This document shows, piece after piece, positions 45,701-55,439 of a stretch of 64,000 nt of DNA (position 1 is the first letter of the stretch; the number at the start of each line of letters is the position of its first letter). The stretch comes from Conoideocrella luteorostrata. Its lineage: Eukaryota > Ascomycota > Sordariomycetes > Hypocreales > Clavicipitaceae. The translations under genes and the position numbers were made by a program. The notes beneath the pieces are model-generated. The model did no database searches and was not told the origin of the DNA. It saw only the letters and a list, made by a program, of their open reading frames with translations. The stretch is from contig JASWJB010000013.1 of the NCBI GenBank assembly GCA_032433595.1, positions 124,001 through 188,000 of the forward strand, given 5' to 3'.

Positions 45701-46452
45701 GGCAGGAATAGCATACCTCTTTCTTTCCTGTCTATCGCTTCCTGGAGCCGTTTCAGTGCATTCGACCTCCCTTCGCCATAAATTAGTGGCATGTAAGCGT
45801 CAAATATTCCGAGTAAAGAGTATGCTATGTCTTCTTCGCGACTGGTTTGACGAGTCTCTGCCCACGACATTCGCTCGATTACGCTGTACTCAGATAATGG
45901 ACCTCCTCGAAGAGCTTTGCTAGGAATTCTGGTGATCTCGCAAATAAGTCGCCCGAGAGAGATCTTGTCACCCAGGCGCTCCTGGAACCTGGAGAAGAAC
46001 TCGACTGATGCCGGTGCGATGAGTTCTTGAAGAGTCCAACCTCGCGTGAACCATCTGCTTGCTCGGATCGCCGCTTCCCAGGGAAACTGGTGGAAGCGAT
46101 TCCCACTCTCTTCTGTTACTTGCGGAACGTCCGACAGAAAGACGTAGCATCTTGTCGCATCGCGGTACCAGCCAAACATGGAGTTGATGGCCTCTTGAAG
46201 CTCTGCGCTGCTAGATTTGTCAATACAGCACGTGTCAACCCAGAAGTACTGCAAGCCATCGCGTCCGGCCTGTTCTCCACAAAACCGTATCTTTTCATAT
46301 CCAGCCTTGCTTGTCCCATTTCCCTCCATCAGATCTCTGAAGGTAACCTCCTCCGGCCCCCATGTATGCGAGAGAACAGCATATCGGGGAATGTAGTCGA
46401 AGAACTCGGTCAGGCTGAGCTTGCCATCATCATCGTACTCTAGGAGGCGCAT
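42780..46452 (-). CDS. NLR-like STAND protein: HET / NB-ARC / TPR / ZZ zinc finger
   Basis: Fungal NLR-type receptor for programmed cell death or incompatibility. Exons 46452-45717, 45657-45031 and 44983-42780 (introns 59 and 47 bp) give 1188 aa. HET, residues ~20-165: YAVLSHTWG, FWVDTCCIDK, WFTRGWTLQELIAP, AYSLLGIFDAYMPLIYGEGR. NB-ARC, ~265-500: P-loop GLGGIGKTQLA, Walker B WLVVYDNYD, sensor IIITTRSS, then KLDGLPLALATAGAYL restored by splicing intron 2. TPR, ~680-1020: eight 42-residue kinesin-light-chain-like repeats (LDEAE-MY-RAL, LGP-H-STL). C-terminal ZZ finger, ~1105-1155: CDGC…CKSC…CRQC…HH. HET would be the death effector, NB-ARC the switch and TPR the sensor. Frame fully open. Diverges from the NACHT-ankyrin gene. 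The ZZ finger after the TPRs is the odd part. Confidence 0.93.
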
Positions 46453-48113
46453 TACTCAGGAAAGACCGGAGGGGGTTTCCGGGCGAGAGAATGTCGGTAC
46501 GCAGCTTGATGTATGCATCTGCTGTGGCGGTTGGAGCGAGGTTGGTCCGATCGACAGACAGCCTCGCGCAGAACAGGTCGTCGAGGCACGGCCTGGACTG
46601 AACCGTACCCCGCTTTTGTGGGTATCAGCGCAAGGCAGACAGCCGGCATCAGCAAGTAATGATCGTCGCACTCGTTATAAACGCAAAGGTGTGTGTATGT
46701 ATTGCCCCCGTTTACTCCGTAGCTGCCATAAAACTTTAAGTAATCTGCATGCGATCTGTAACGCGCTGGCGGCGACCCAGACTCGACATGATGCACTCAC
46801 CAATGCGAGTTAATTCGCAATGCTTACGAATCGCATCCTTGAACGAATGTTTCCGAGCAGCAACTGTCACCAAAGATAGCAGAATGGCGAGGAATCTCGG
46901 GGGGTTCGTGCTCAAATTGACCTACAACCAGCCCCTCCATCACTACGAAGGAGACAGGCGACTCACATAGACGGACAGGGATACGAGTCAAGTACCCGGA
47001 TAGAAACGCCGCGTCGTCAAATACGATGGACCTTTCGATGAACGTATGCTTTGAAACTTCCCATGAATTGACTTTTTTTGCTTTGCATGCTAACTCGATG
47101 AGGTTCCCCACCACCCGCTGGAAGACCACGCCAATCTCTCGCCAAGCTCTCACACAGAGAGGTTATAGCGCACTGGCGGGCCGTGCCGCTCCCATGAAAA
47201 TGTTACGGGGACTTTTAGGCATGGCGTACGGAGTACCTAGGCAGTTAGTTTGAAGTGTCCATGCGCTATGTAGACCTTAAATTGGAACAGAAATGGGTAC
47301 TCATAATTACATGGAGTAATTGCTTAATACATCGCGATGCATGTCGGACGGATTTCACTGCAGCGCTAGTGCGGCCCATGAAGAAGATAATTGGCGGACA
47401 CTCTGTCGCGCTTGGGTTAAATTTAGGTTGGAATCTAGGTTCGATAACAGTGCAGCTGCAGGAATAGTAAATTATTGTCCGACTATTGCATCTGTCAGTT
47501 GGGGGCATCATGAGCAGGCCGTGGCTGCAACCGGGTGCCGTGATGGCGACGGTCGTTTATTCGTCCACGCACAAGCTATGGAGTAGAGTGACAACGCAGT
47601 ACCGGGCCATAAGCGAGGTGAGGCGAGCGTGCGGCACCTGAGTGGCCACCAAAAGACGGTGGCTGGCCATCCCAGCAGAGCGGCTGCTTGTTATTTGCTG
47701 CGGTGAGAGATAGGCGCCGCACTCGATGATGCTGCGGATTGGGAGCTGTAGCATGGGAGTTGTATCATGGGAGCTGGCCGCAGCCCCCAGCGCGCGCACT
47801 TGTCTGATTCCACTCATAAAAGGCTCTGTAACCCTTACCATCAACTTGTCCCCCATCTTCATTACACGTCGCCTGTTAGTAACGAGCAAACGATAGTCTC
47901 TGCTAGCAAATATCTAGAGCCTTCGCTCTGGCTACGGGCTGCTAGCTACGTCGGTCGCGGCTCTCTCAAGTCGTTGTTCCCAAGGGATAATTTGCGCCCG
48001 CATTGCCAACCTTCTCGCCTAAGAGCGGTCGTACAGCGGTTTACGATACTTGCGGGCAGCCGAATCCGACTCCGGACTGTTTCCTATTTCCCGTGACCCG
48101 AAGCACTACATGG
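46453..48113. promoter_or_regulatory. shared upstream region of two NLR-like genes
   Basis: 1.66 kb between divergent starts. It contains two TACGGAGTA motifs (46713-46721, 47226-47236). A possible coding exon on the minus strand is listed separately. Otherwise no supported gene. Confidence 0.5.
46967..47153 (-). other. possible orphan exon, unrecognised
   Basis: An open minus-strand stretch (AWREIGVVFQRVVGNLIELA, then FIERSIVFDDAAFLSGYLTR) looks protein-like and ends exactly at a consensus donor GTGAGT (46966). No start codon or matching neighbour exon found. It may be a relic of another gene between the NLR pair. Confidence 0.3.
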
Positions 48114-51100
48114 ATGGCGTCATCCGCGCCGGACCCAGATTTCGATGATTCAAGGACAATCCTAAGCCAGAATATTGCCCCCAAAGGGACAGGTTATCAA
48201 TCTCAATATAGCGGCTCTGGCCAACAGGTCAACGCTGGTGGTGGGACCCAGTACAATGCGCAAGCCATACACATTTGTGAGGAATAGAGTTGATCGTCAA
48301 ATACGCTACCGAGTGCTGACTCCACCTACTCAAAGCTCAAGCCCAACCCAGCGGAGGTGGCAGTAGTACAGTAAACAATTACTGCGGTACGGCATCACAT
48401 AATCTCTTGCTAGATTCGCTCCTAAAGTACTAAAACCTTTTATTTTACAGCTCTCTCCAGTCGCAGACATGTTAAGAAATGGAGATATGCTCCCGGGCGT
48501 CGAAGAACTTCTACGACCTTGACGGCACGACAAAGTTGTAAGTACGCTGGAATATTCTGGGAATGACTCGCTGATAAGCAGTAGATGATGAGAGGGTGTT
48601 AGAGAGGATTTCAAGCTATGACTACGAGAGTATCCATCAAAGACTTTCTCAGAAGCGACTCAAAGGCACTACACAGTGGTTCCTCGACCATTTAGATTTC
48701 AAAGCGTGGTTCACGGACAAGACGACCTCTTGTCTGTGGTGCACTGGAACGAGTGAGGCCCCCCTCCCTTCCTCGCATACACTAAGAATGCTGACGTGTA
48801 ACTTTATCGTAGTTGGCTCGGGTAAAACGATGATTGCGTTAGTCAAATCAAACTTTGCATTTCGGGGCTATAACCTAATAGTATATTTACAGAACTGCGG
48901 TTGTAGAGGTCGCGAAAGATCGTACCACTGAGCTTGGCGGCCCGACTGTCTTCTTCTACTGCGATTCGGTGCACTACGGAGTGCTAGACGAGGCATATAT
49001 TGTGTCAAGCTTCATTAAACAACTTTGCGAATTCTTGCGCCAGAAGTCGCAGCATTGCCCGGAACACATAAAAAAAGACATCGTCAAACATTTTGGACCG
49101 AATCGGACGCGACCAGATTTCAACGACCTACGAAACTTGTTTGTTAAATTGTTCTATCACGTTCCCAACACAATTTATATCATCGATGGAATTGATGCGC
49201 TCCAACCTGATCACGCTAAACATTTTCTATTCTTTGTCCGAGGCCTATTTGGTTCCCACGACCCTCCACCAGGATCCATGCTTCTCCTATCCAGCCGAGA
49301 CCATTTTCACGAGTCTATAGATATCTCTTTTTTGCAGGAATTTCGTCGCATTTCGACATTTTCAAATACTACGCAAGACATTGAGACCTATATCGAAATA
49401 CACACCACCGATAAAATGATGTGCAGAAAGCTCACCGATGACAGAGCACTGCTGGAAAAGATAAAACTGGCACTTCTTTCCAGATCATCAGGAATGTACG
49501 ACATCAAATCCAGCCTCCCATTTATGTAGAAGACCTTGACTGGTTGAGATTTACGCTAATCGTAAGCCTAGGTTCCTATGGGTGCATCTTCAGCTAGAAA
49601 TTTTGTGGGATACGTGCCACACTGATGCGGAAATCGTTTCAGCCCTAGCCAAATTACCCAAAGGCCTGAAAGAAACATATCGCCGCTGTGTGGGCAGAAT
49701 TAATTTCCAGGACAGATGGCCTCTCAAGGTCCTCAAATGGGTTAGTTTTTCTGCTCAACCGCTTCATATGAATGAATTGAGGGAAGCGGTTGCCTTTGAT
49801 ATTGGAGACACCACGTGGAGTGCTAGAAACAAGCCGCAGGGCGATTTTCTAATTAGTTGCTGCGCGAATCTTGTTGTTGTGGATCCCGCTGACAACTGTG
49901 TTCGCTTTGCCCACTCCTCGGTGAGACAGTATCTCGACGAGGCGAGCTTGATCGCAGGGTATCCAACGGCGGAGCAGGGCGAGCTAGAATGCGGAGAACA
50001 CTGCGTGACCTATCTTTGCTTCTCGGACTTTAGTCTTCAACCAACTCGGTACTCTGCTAAACGAGTGGTGGTCGAGGTTCGGCCCCGAGTCTTTTTCACC
50101 CAAGAAGCCTTCAGGACTGGGTTTAAAAGGTTCCTTTGCCGAATACATGGAAATCGGAACCGTCGCGGTTCCATGGTGTTTCACACATTAAGCACAGCGT
50201 CAACTCCAAATCAAACCCAGTACGGATTTCTCCGTTACGCCATCAGAAACTGGGCTTTACAGACAAAATCACTATCACCCACGTCATTAGTGTGGGAGAA
50301 GTTCAAGCAATTGGCGCTTTGTTCCAATGAAACGTGGAATTTTCACCCCTGGGGTCCTCATCACGACGGCTCACAAGAATCCCATCTGCGTGGCCTCTTT
50401 GGATGGGCAGTCATGGAACAACACAAGCCCCTCTTGTCAATCGCAAAAGCTACGGGACCGTTGTTGGAACTGGTTTGTGACCGTCTTTTGATCGGCGAGA
50501 GGCTACCTGCACTTCACTTCGCCTCGAAATTTGGATATGAGAGTATTATTACTGCCCTTCTGGATTTCTGCAGAGTCAATGGGCGAGACCATCAGAGATA
50601 TACTGCTTTGCATCATGCAGCTGGAAAGGGACACCTTAAAATTTGTGAGTTGCTTTTAAGTGCAAAGGAGATTGAGGTGGATGCCCAATGCTATTCAAAA
50701 TGCACACCACTCTGGCTGGCAGCCGGAAACGGCCATCACGATGTTGCATCACTCCTGTTAAAAAAAGGAGCCAATATCGAGGCAATGGATCGTCATCACC
50801 AATACACACCTCTTTCGCAGGCTGCAAAACTTGGGCACGTGGCTGTAGTCGAGCTGCTGGTTGATAAAGGCGCCGACATCGAGGCCAACAGCAAGCTGCG
50901 CCGCTCGTATATTGCATCGCTCTCCAATATCAAGGCCAAGGGTGTTATCGACAGGACACCACTATCGTGTGCCGCGGAGAAAGGACATGTGGCCGTGGTT
51001 AATCTACTAGCCGAGCATGGCGCCAACGTCGAGGCTCAGGATAGAAAGAGTTGGACGCCGCTGTTGTTGGCCGCTGGTAACGGGCACGAGGCCATGGTTA

Positions 51101-51864
51101 AGCTGCTTGTTGAGAAGGGTGCTAACATGGAGGCCAAGGAAAAGGACGGGGGTCAGACGTCACTAGCGTGTGCCGCTTGGAACGGGCATGAGGCTGTGGT
51201 TAAGCTGCTAATTGGGATGGGCGCCGACATTGACGCCAAAGCGAAGTTTGAGCGGACGCCGCTATCGTTGGCTGCGGGGAAGGGTCAAGAGGCCGTGATT
51301 AAGCTGCTTATTGATGAAGGCGTTGATATCGAGGCCAAGGACGTAGATCAACGAACGCCGCTATGCTGGGCCGCTGCGAACGGGAACGAGGCCATGGTAA
51401 AGCTCCTTATTGAGAGAGGCGCTGATATTGAGGCAAAGACTAACTGGGGTCGGACACCGCTTTTATGGGCCGCGGAGAGAGGGCGCAAAGCCGTGGTCAA
51501 TCTACTCATTGAGAAGGGCGCGAACATTGAGGCTAAGACGAAATTTAGTTTCACACCGCTGTTGTCGGCTGCGGAGAAAGGGCACACAGCCATAGTCGAG
51601 CTGCTTCTTGAGAAGAGCGCCGATATTGAGGCTAAGGATGGGAATAGTCGGACGCCGCTATCATGGGCCTCTGGGGGTGGGCACAAGGCAATAGTCGAGC
51701 TGCTGATTCACAAGGGCGCCAATATTGAGGCCAAGACGAACTTTGGTCGAACGCCGCTGTCGTGGGCCGCGGAGAAGGGTCACAAGCCCGTGGTTGAGCT
51801 GCTTGTTAAAAAGGGCGCTGATACTAAGGCCATGGACAACTTCAGTTGGACGCCACTATCATAG
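48114..51864 (+). CDS. NLR-like STAND protein: NACHT / ankyrin repeats
   Basis: Seven exons: 48114-48276, 48336-48386, 48451-48537, 48582-48752, 48813-48837, 48893-49495 and 49572-51864; introns of 44-76 bp. All phases close, giving 1130 aa. The N-terminus (~25-60) is a Gly/Gln/Asn-rich repeat (YQSQYSGSGQQVNAGGGTQY). NACHT: P-loop GTIGSGKTMIA (made by two splices), Walker B TIYIIDGIDAL, SMLLLSSRD, then FLWVHLQLEILW and a winged-helix-like stretch. From ~670, about 13 ankyrin repeats of 33 aa, very alike (TPLSWAAEKGH, VVKLLIEKGADIEAK), indicating recent expansion. The NACHT switch would be gated by ankyrin-bound ligands; signalling may pass through the N-terminal motif to a partner with a matching motif, none of which I see here. 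The stop at 51864 is TAG where the repeat should read TGG. Upper exons 1-4 are less certain than the rest. Confidence 0.88.
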
Positions 51865-51960
51865 GCTTCGGAGAAGAGGTAACAGGCCATATTTATTTAT
51901 AAGAGACGCCGATATCAAGGTTAAGGAGGACGATGACTGGTCACAAGGATCATGGGCCAC
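51865..51960 (+). pseudogene. decayed ankyrin repeat after the NACHT-ankyrin stop
   Basis: The TGG expected in the repeat core is TAG at the stop, then GCTTCGGAGAAGAGGTAACA continues the next helix with a second stop, followed by a DADIK-like turn. One further repeat has clearly been lost to point mutations. Confidence 0.75.
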
Positions 51961-54026
51961 CAAGAACTACCACAGTGCCCTTGCAAAAGGTACCACGGCA
52001 ATATTTCTGACGGGGTCAAAAGTATAAGCTTCTTCCATCTCTCGGCTTGTTACTAATCTGAAAAGCTTGTCACGAGAAACTCCGGTCTTTACCCAAATGT
52101 CGACCTCCGGAAACTTCATCCTACATGGTGTAGTACGGGTTAATGGAGACTTTGGTTCGCCCTGGTGGCGCCGCCAATCGTAATCATGTGACAATTGTAC
52201 TCGTTTGAAACCCTGTTGTTGCTTGCTAGAGCAGGAGCCAGTTCATGTTTATGCTGGATGCTTCCTGTTTTGAGATGAGAATTGTTTTTTGAGAAGGGCA
52301 TGGGCTGCGCTGGCTGGTCCGATTACTGCGAGATCCCACTCATCCTACCACGACCTCTGTCCATTTCGCCGACTTGAATGGGGACGGAAGAGCTGAGTAT
52401 CTAGACGTCGATTACCAGACCTCTGTCGTGAATGCGTGGCGGAATGTGTGTTAGCAGGGCTACTATGAAGCTATGATAAAGGTCTAAAATGGCCACTCTG
52501 CCAATTACGCCGTGCTACTGTGTGGCCGGAAATAATCTCCCACAATATGACGGAATTGTTCTTGTACGGATTTAGGCTTGACCAAATTGGTCGAGTTCAC
52601 ATAAAATTAGCTATGAGTGCGTTCTAGCCCGCTCGTATATGTCAAAAATCAAGTCTCCCCTTACTCTTAAGTTGTATCTTTATTTTGGCTTGTCTCTAGT
52701 GCCATGTATGCTGATTAATATACTTGTAAATGGCTGTTAATCTTAGACGGAATCACTTAACAGGATAATCTGATCACCTATAACAATTCAGGAAGTTAAA
52801 TTGGGCCCTGACTTGAAATCCACTATTAAATAGACGTTGCGTTGCCGGTTTTATGTTAGGCACCAGCTTATGTGAGCTGTGCGTGTGTGGCACGCTTCCT
52901 GGCTTGGTCGCGAGCACAGGGCAGGAAGTTAGATCCGTGGACCTGTAATCATGGTATTATTGCCTTACGCTATATGATTAAGCACGCATTCGCACCATAG
53001 CGCCAGATCATGTAGCCGCATCTTCCCATGCGGCGGAAAGCTGCCCCGCGCAAAAGAATTGCCGATCCAGTTTCGTTCAACCGATGGCGGATTCATCTCT
53101 TGGTTGAAGGAGACTGCACTGCAGCCTTTGATGGTCGGCCAAACACCAATCCGGCGAGTGGCCATTGTCTCGATAGCCCCTCTGCGACCTCTTCATGGCA
53201 TTTACAAAATGATCAATCTGTCCACGGCTGGGTGTTTCGCGCTTCTTCGCTGGCGTTGGGGGCTTGAGCCTAGCGGGCCACCTCGGCAGTTCTGCTTCGA
53301 CAGTAGCGACCTATTTGCTGCTCGATATCAGGAATGCGAGGGTGCGGCAAATGTACGCTTTCACTTCTGATGGTCCGTTCCATTGGGAAAGAGTCCCGTC
53401 ACAAGGGCTGCGTTGTCGAGAATTCCATAGCCGAACTTATCGAATTGTCCTACGACTTCTTACGTGTTTTAGAGCACCACACTGAGACAAGCATTTTAGC
53501 GCCTCCCTCCGCGACAAAACCACGAAAAATATGACACGCCGTTTTTTGAGTGGAGCTATGGAGCAGACTGTAATGCTTTATTTTAGGACTAGCCAACAAC
53601 AGTTAGTATCGATCAGAATTATCATGGCCAATATCCCTGCACGTACCGATAAGGCCAGAAACCGCATAGCAGGGTGTTCTGGCATGTGCTGTTTTAGATC
53701 GGCACCAGAGATCACTTTCCGATCACCTGGCCCCGATAATTCGAGGGAGCTTCAACGGCATGAGGTGGATAGGCAAGGAGAGGCTGGTGTGCCGCGCATC
53801 AATTCCTCAACGGGGCCGACATGCTCTTTCATGTCATCATATATGCCGTAGTCGTCGACCGACCCTGTGAGGGGGGATGGACCGCCAAAACCACATATAG
53901 AAGCCCTGTTCGCCTGCTCAAGCACAGTTACCGTCACCAAGGATTGCAGTGCTCCACGTCATCATCACATCTTGCCATTCGATTACTGTTAGCGACATCG
54001 GCTGTACAGCAGCGATACCCGTGTCC
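51961..54026. other. intergenic region 8
   Basis: About 2 kb, gene-poor. It holds the FG-GAP relic listed separately and several overlapping short frames at 53030-53530 without motifs. No other gene supported. Confidence 0.4.
52332..52454 (+). pseudogene. FG-GAP/VCBS repeat fragment
   Basis: An open stretch reads VHFADLNGDGRAEYLDVDYQ then VVNAWRN and stops. The FADLNGDGRAEYL block is the calcium-binding loop of FG-GAP/VCBS repeats, usually found several times in secreted fungal esterases or lectin-like proteins. Only one unit remains, with no start or neighbours. Confidence 0.6.
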
Positions 54027-55439
54027 ATGAGGCCAAGCGTCGTTGCCATCGTGGTCTGCTCCGGCGCCACAGGCCTTGCGGCTCCGGTAGCGAGCCCCGA
54101 AAGCCCCGCTGTGACGCCGCTGTCCGACCTTACCAGAGCTGCCTGCATTTCACACCCTGAGACCTGCTGGCCCGCCAGGCCAAATGTTTACATAATGGAA
54201 CGCTACATTGCTCTTGATTTTTCGGGACGGGCACAGTCTTCCGGCCCCATGCCCGGTTTGGTCGCGAAGATGCCCGGCGGCGGTAGCGACATCCCCAGCG
54301 GCGGGAGCGACATCCCCAGCGGCGGCAGCGACATCACCAGCGGCGGGAGCGACATCCCCAGCGACGGCAGCGACATGCCTATTTCGAACCTTCCTCCGCA
54401 ATCACCGGACGAAGCGACAGGAAGCTTAGGAGGAACTATAGATGACATTCCTGGAAGTTTACCAGTCGAAGAGAGTCCCGGACGCTCTGGTTCGGGAGAG
54501 ACTCCCGTCACTGGCGGTGGTCCGGACGATGTCGGTCAGCCAAGTAGACCCATCGGAGGAATCGGCGCTAGCGGCATACGAAACACCACCGCAGGGAACA
54601 AGGGTGCAAGCACAGGCGGCGCTACTGACAAGCCGGAAAGCTCTGCTGGTATATTTCGTGGGTTTAGCAACGGAACCATTAACGGCTCTTCTAGCGGAAG
54701 TGGTGGTGCTAAAGGCGGCAGCAAGATCGGGAAGGGCAAGGCCTCACCAGCTTTTAATGGTACCATTTTCGACGTCAAGAAGATCAACTCCGACAACTCC
54801 GGCCCTAAAGATGGCGAAGGCCCAGTCGGAAAGGCCAAAGACTCACCAGCTTTCAATGGTACTGTCGTCGATGCAAAGAAGACCAGCTCCGACGCCCCGG
54901 GCCTTGACGAAGGCGGAAAACCGGGTGGAAATAGCACAGCGTCACCACGTCCAGATGGCCCTGCCAACGATGCAAAGAAGACCGCATCCGACGCACCCGG
55001 CCCTGTCGAAGGCGGAAGACAGGCTGGCAATAGCACAGGTTCACCGAGCCCCAATGGCCCTGCCAACAATGCAAAGAATAGCACCGCTCCCAGCCCCGAC
55101 GCAAGCGGAAGCCCAGCGGGCAATGCTCGTGGTGGAAAGCAGAGGAGCTCTGACTCCAGCTCTGACAAGGGCGGCAAAAATGGCGACAGCGGAAGCACTT
55201 CAAGCAACAACAAGTCGAACAAGTCGAACAAGTCGAACGAGAAAGCCCCCGTCCTCAATACGCGCTACAGATACAAGTACAAAACGGACAACCATGGCCT
55301 CGCCACATATATCATTACGGTCCTAAACGACAAGACATGCCAGTTCACGGTGCAGGACAAGTATTACACCAAGAAACAGCTTCAGGTTCTCGCAGACAAG
55401 TGTGCGATGAAGTATAAGAATGATGCTAAGAAGGGGTGA
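54027..55439 (+). CDS. secreted low-complexity repeat protein, effector-like
   Basis: A 470-aa single-exon protein. Start at 54027 because MRPSVVAIVVCSGATGLAAP is a good signal peptide; an in-frame ATG at 53949 would bury it. An N-terminal Cys pair (AACISHPETCW) follows. Residues ~85-118 are five heptads of GGSDIPS type encoded by a 21-bp tandem repeat (~54276-54380). Residues ~220-370 hold four ~30-residue units (SPAFNGT-DAKK-SDAPG-EGG…GNS). A Ser/Asn/Lys run (SNKSNKSN) leads to a compact C-terminal region (TRYRYKYKTDNHGLATYIIT, then CQFTVQDKYY) that looks folded, with two Cys. Several N-x-S/T sites. Presumably cell-wall or extracellular; function unknown. GC-rich, which also opens long frames in the other registers. 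Confidence 0.75.
   Translation: MRPSVVAIVVCSGATGLAAPVASPESPAVTPLSDLTRAACISHPETCWPARPNVYIMERYIALDFSGRAQSSGPMPGLVAKMPGGGSDIPSGGSDIPSGGSDITSGGSDIPSDGSDMPISNLPPQSPDEATGSLGGTIDDIPGSLPVEESPGRSGSGETPVTGGGPDDVGQPSRPIGGIGASGIRNTTAGNKGASTGGATDKPESSAGIFRGFSNGTINGSSSGSGGAKGGSKIGKGKASPAFNGTIFDVKKINSDNSGPKDGEGPVGKAKDSPAFNGTVVDAKKTSSDAPGLDEGGKPGGNSTASPRPDGPANDAKKTASDAPGPVEGGRQAGNSTGSPSPNGPANNAKNSTAPSPDASGSPAGNARGGKQRSSDSSSDKGGKNGDSGSTSSNNKSNKSNKSNEKAPVLNTRYRYKYKTDNHGLATYIITVLNDKTCQFTVQDKYYTKKQLQVLADKCAMKYKNDAKKG

Noticed and set aside
46824..46966. Continuation of the orphan minus-strand frame past its donor
   Set aside because: Sequence after the GTGAGT loses protein-like character; only the part before it is listed.
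50490..51860. Regular ~99-bp repeats, possible CRISPR or satellite
   Set aside because: They encode in-frame 33-residue ankyrin units in a eukaryotic gene.
54442..55326. Long open frames (294 aa on +, 240 aa on -) over the secreted repeat protein
   Set aside because: They are by-products of GC-rich repeats; only the frame starting at 54027 has a signal peptide and organised repeats.
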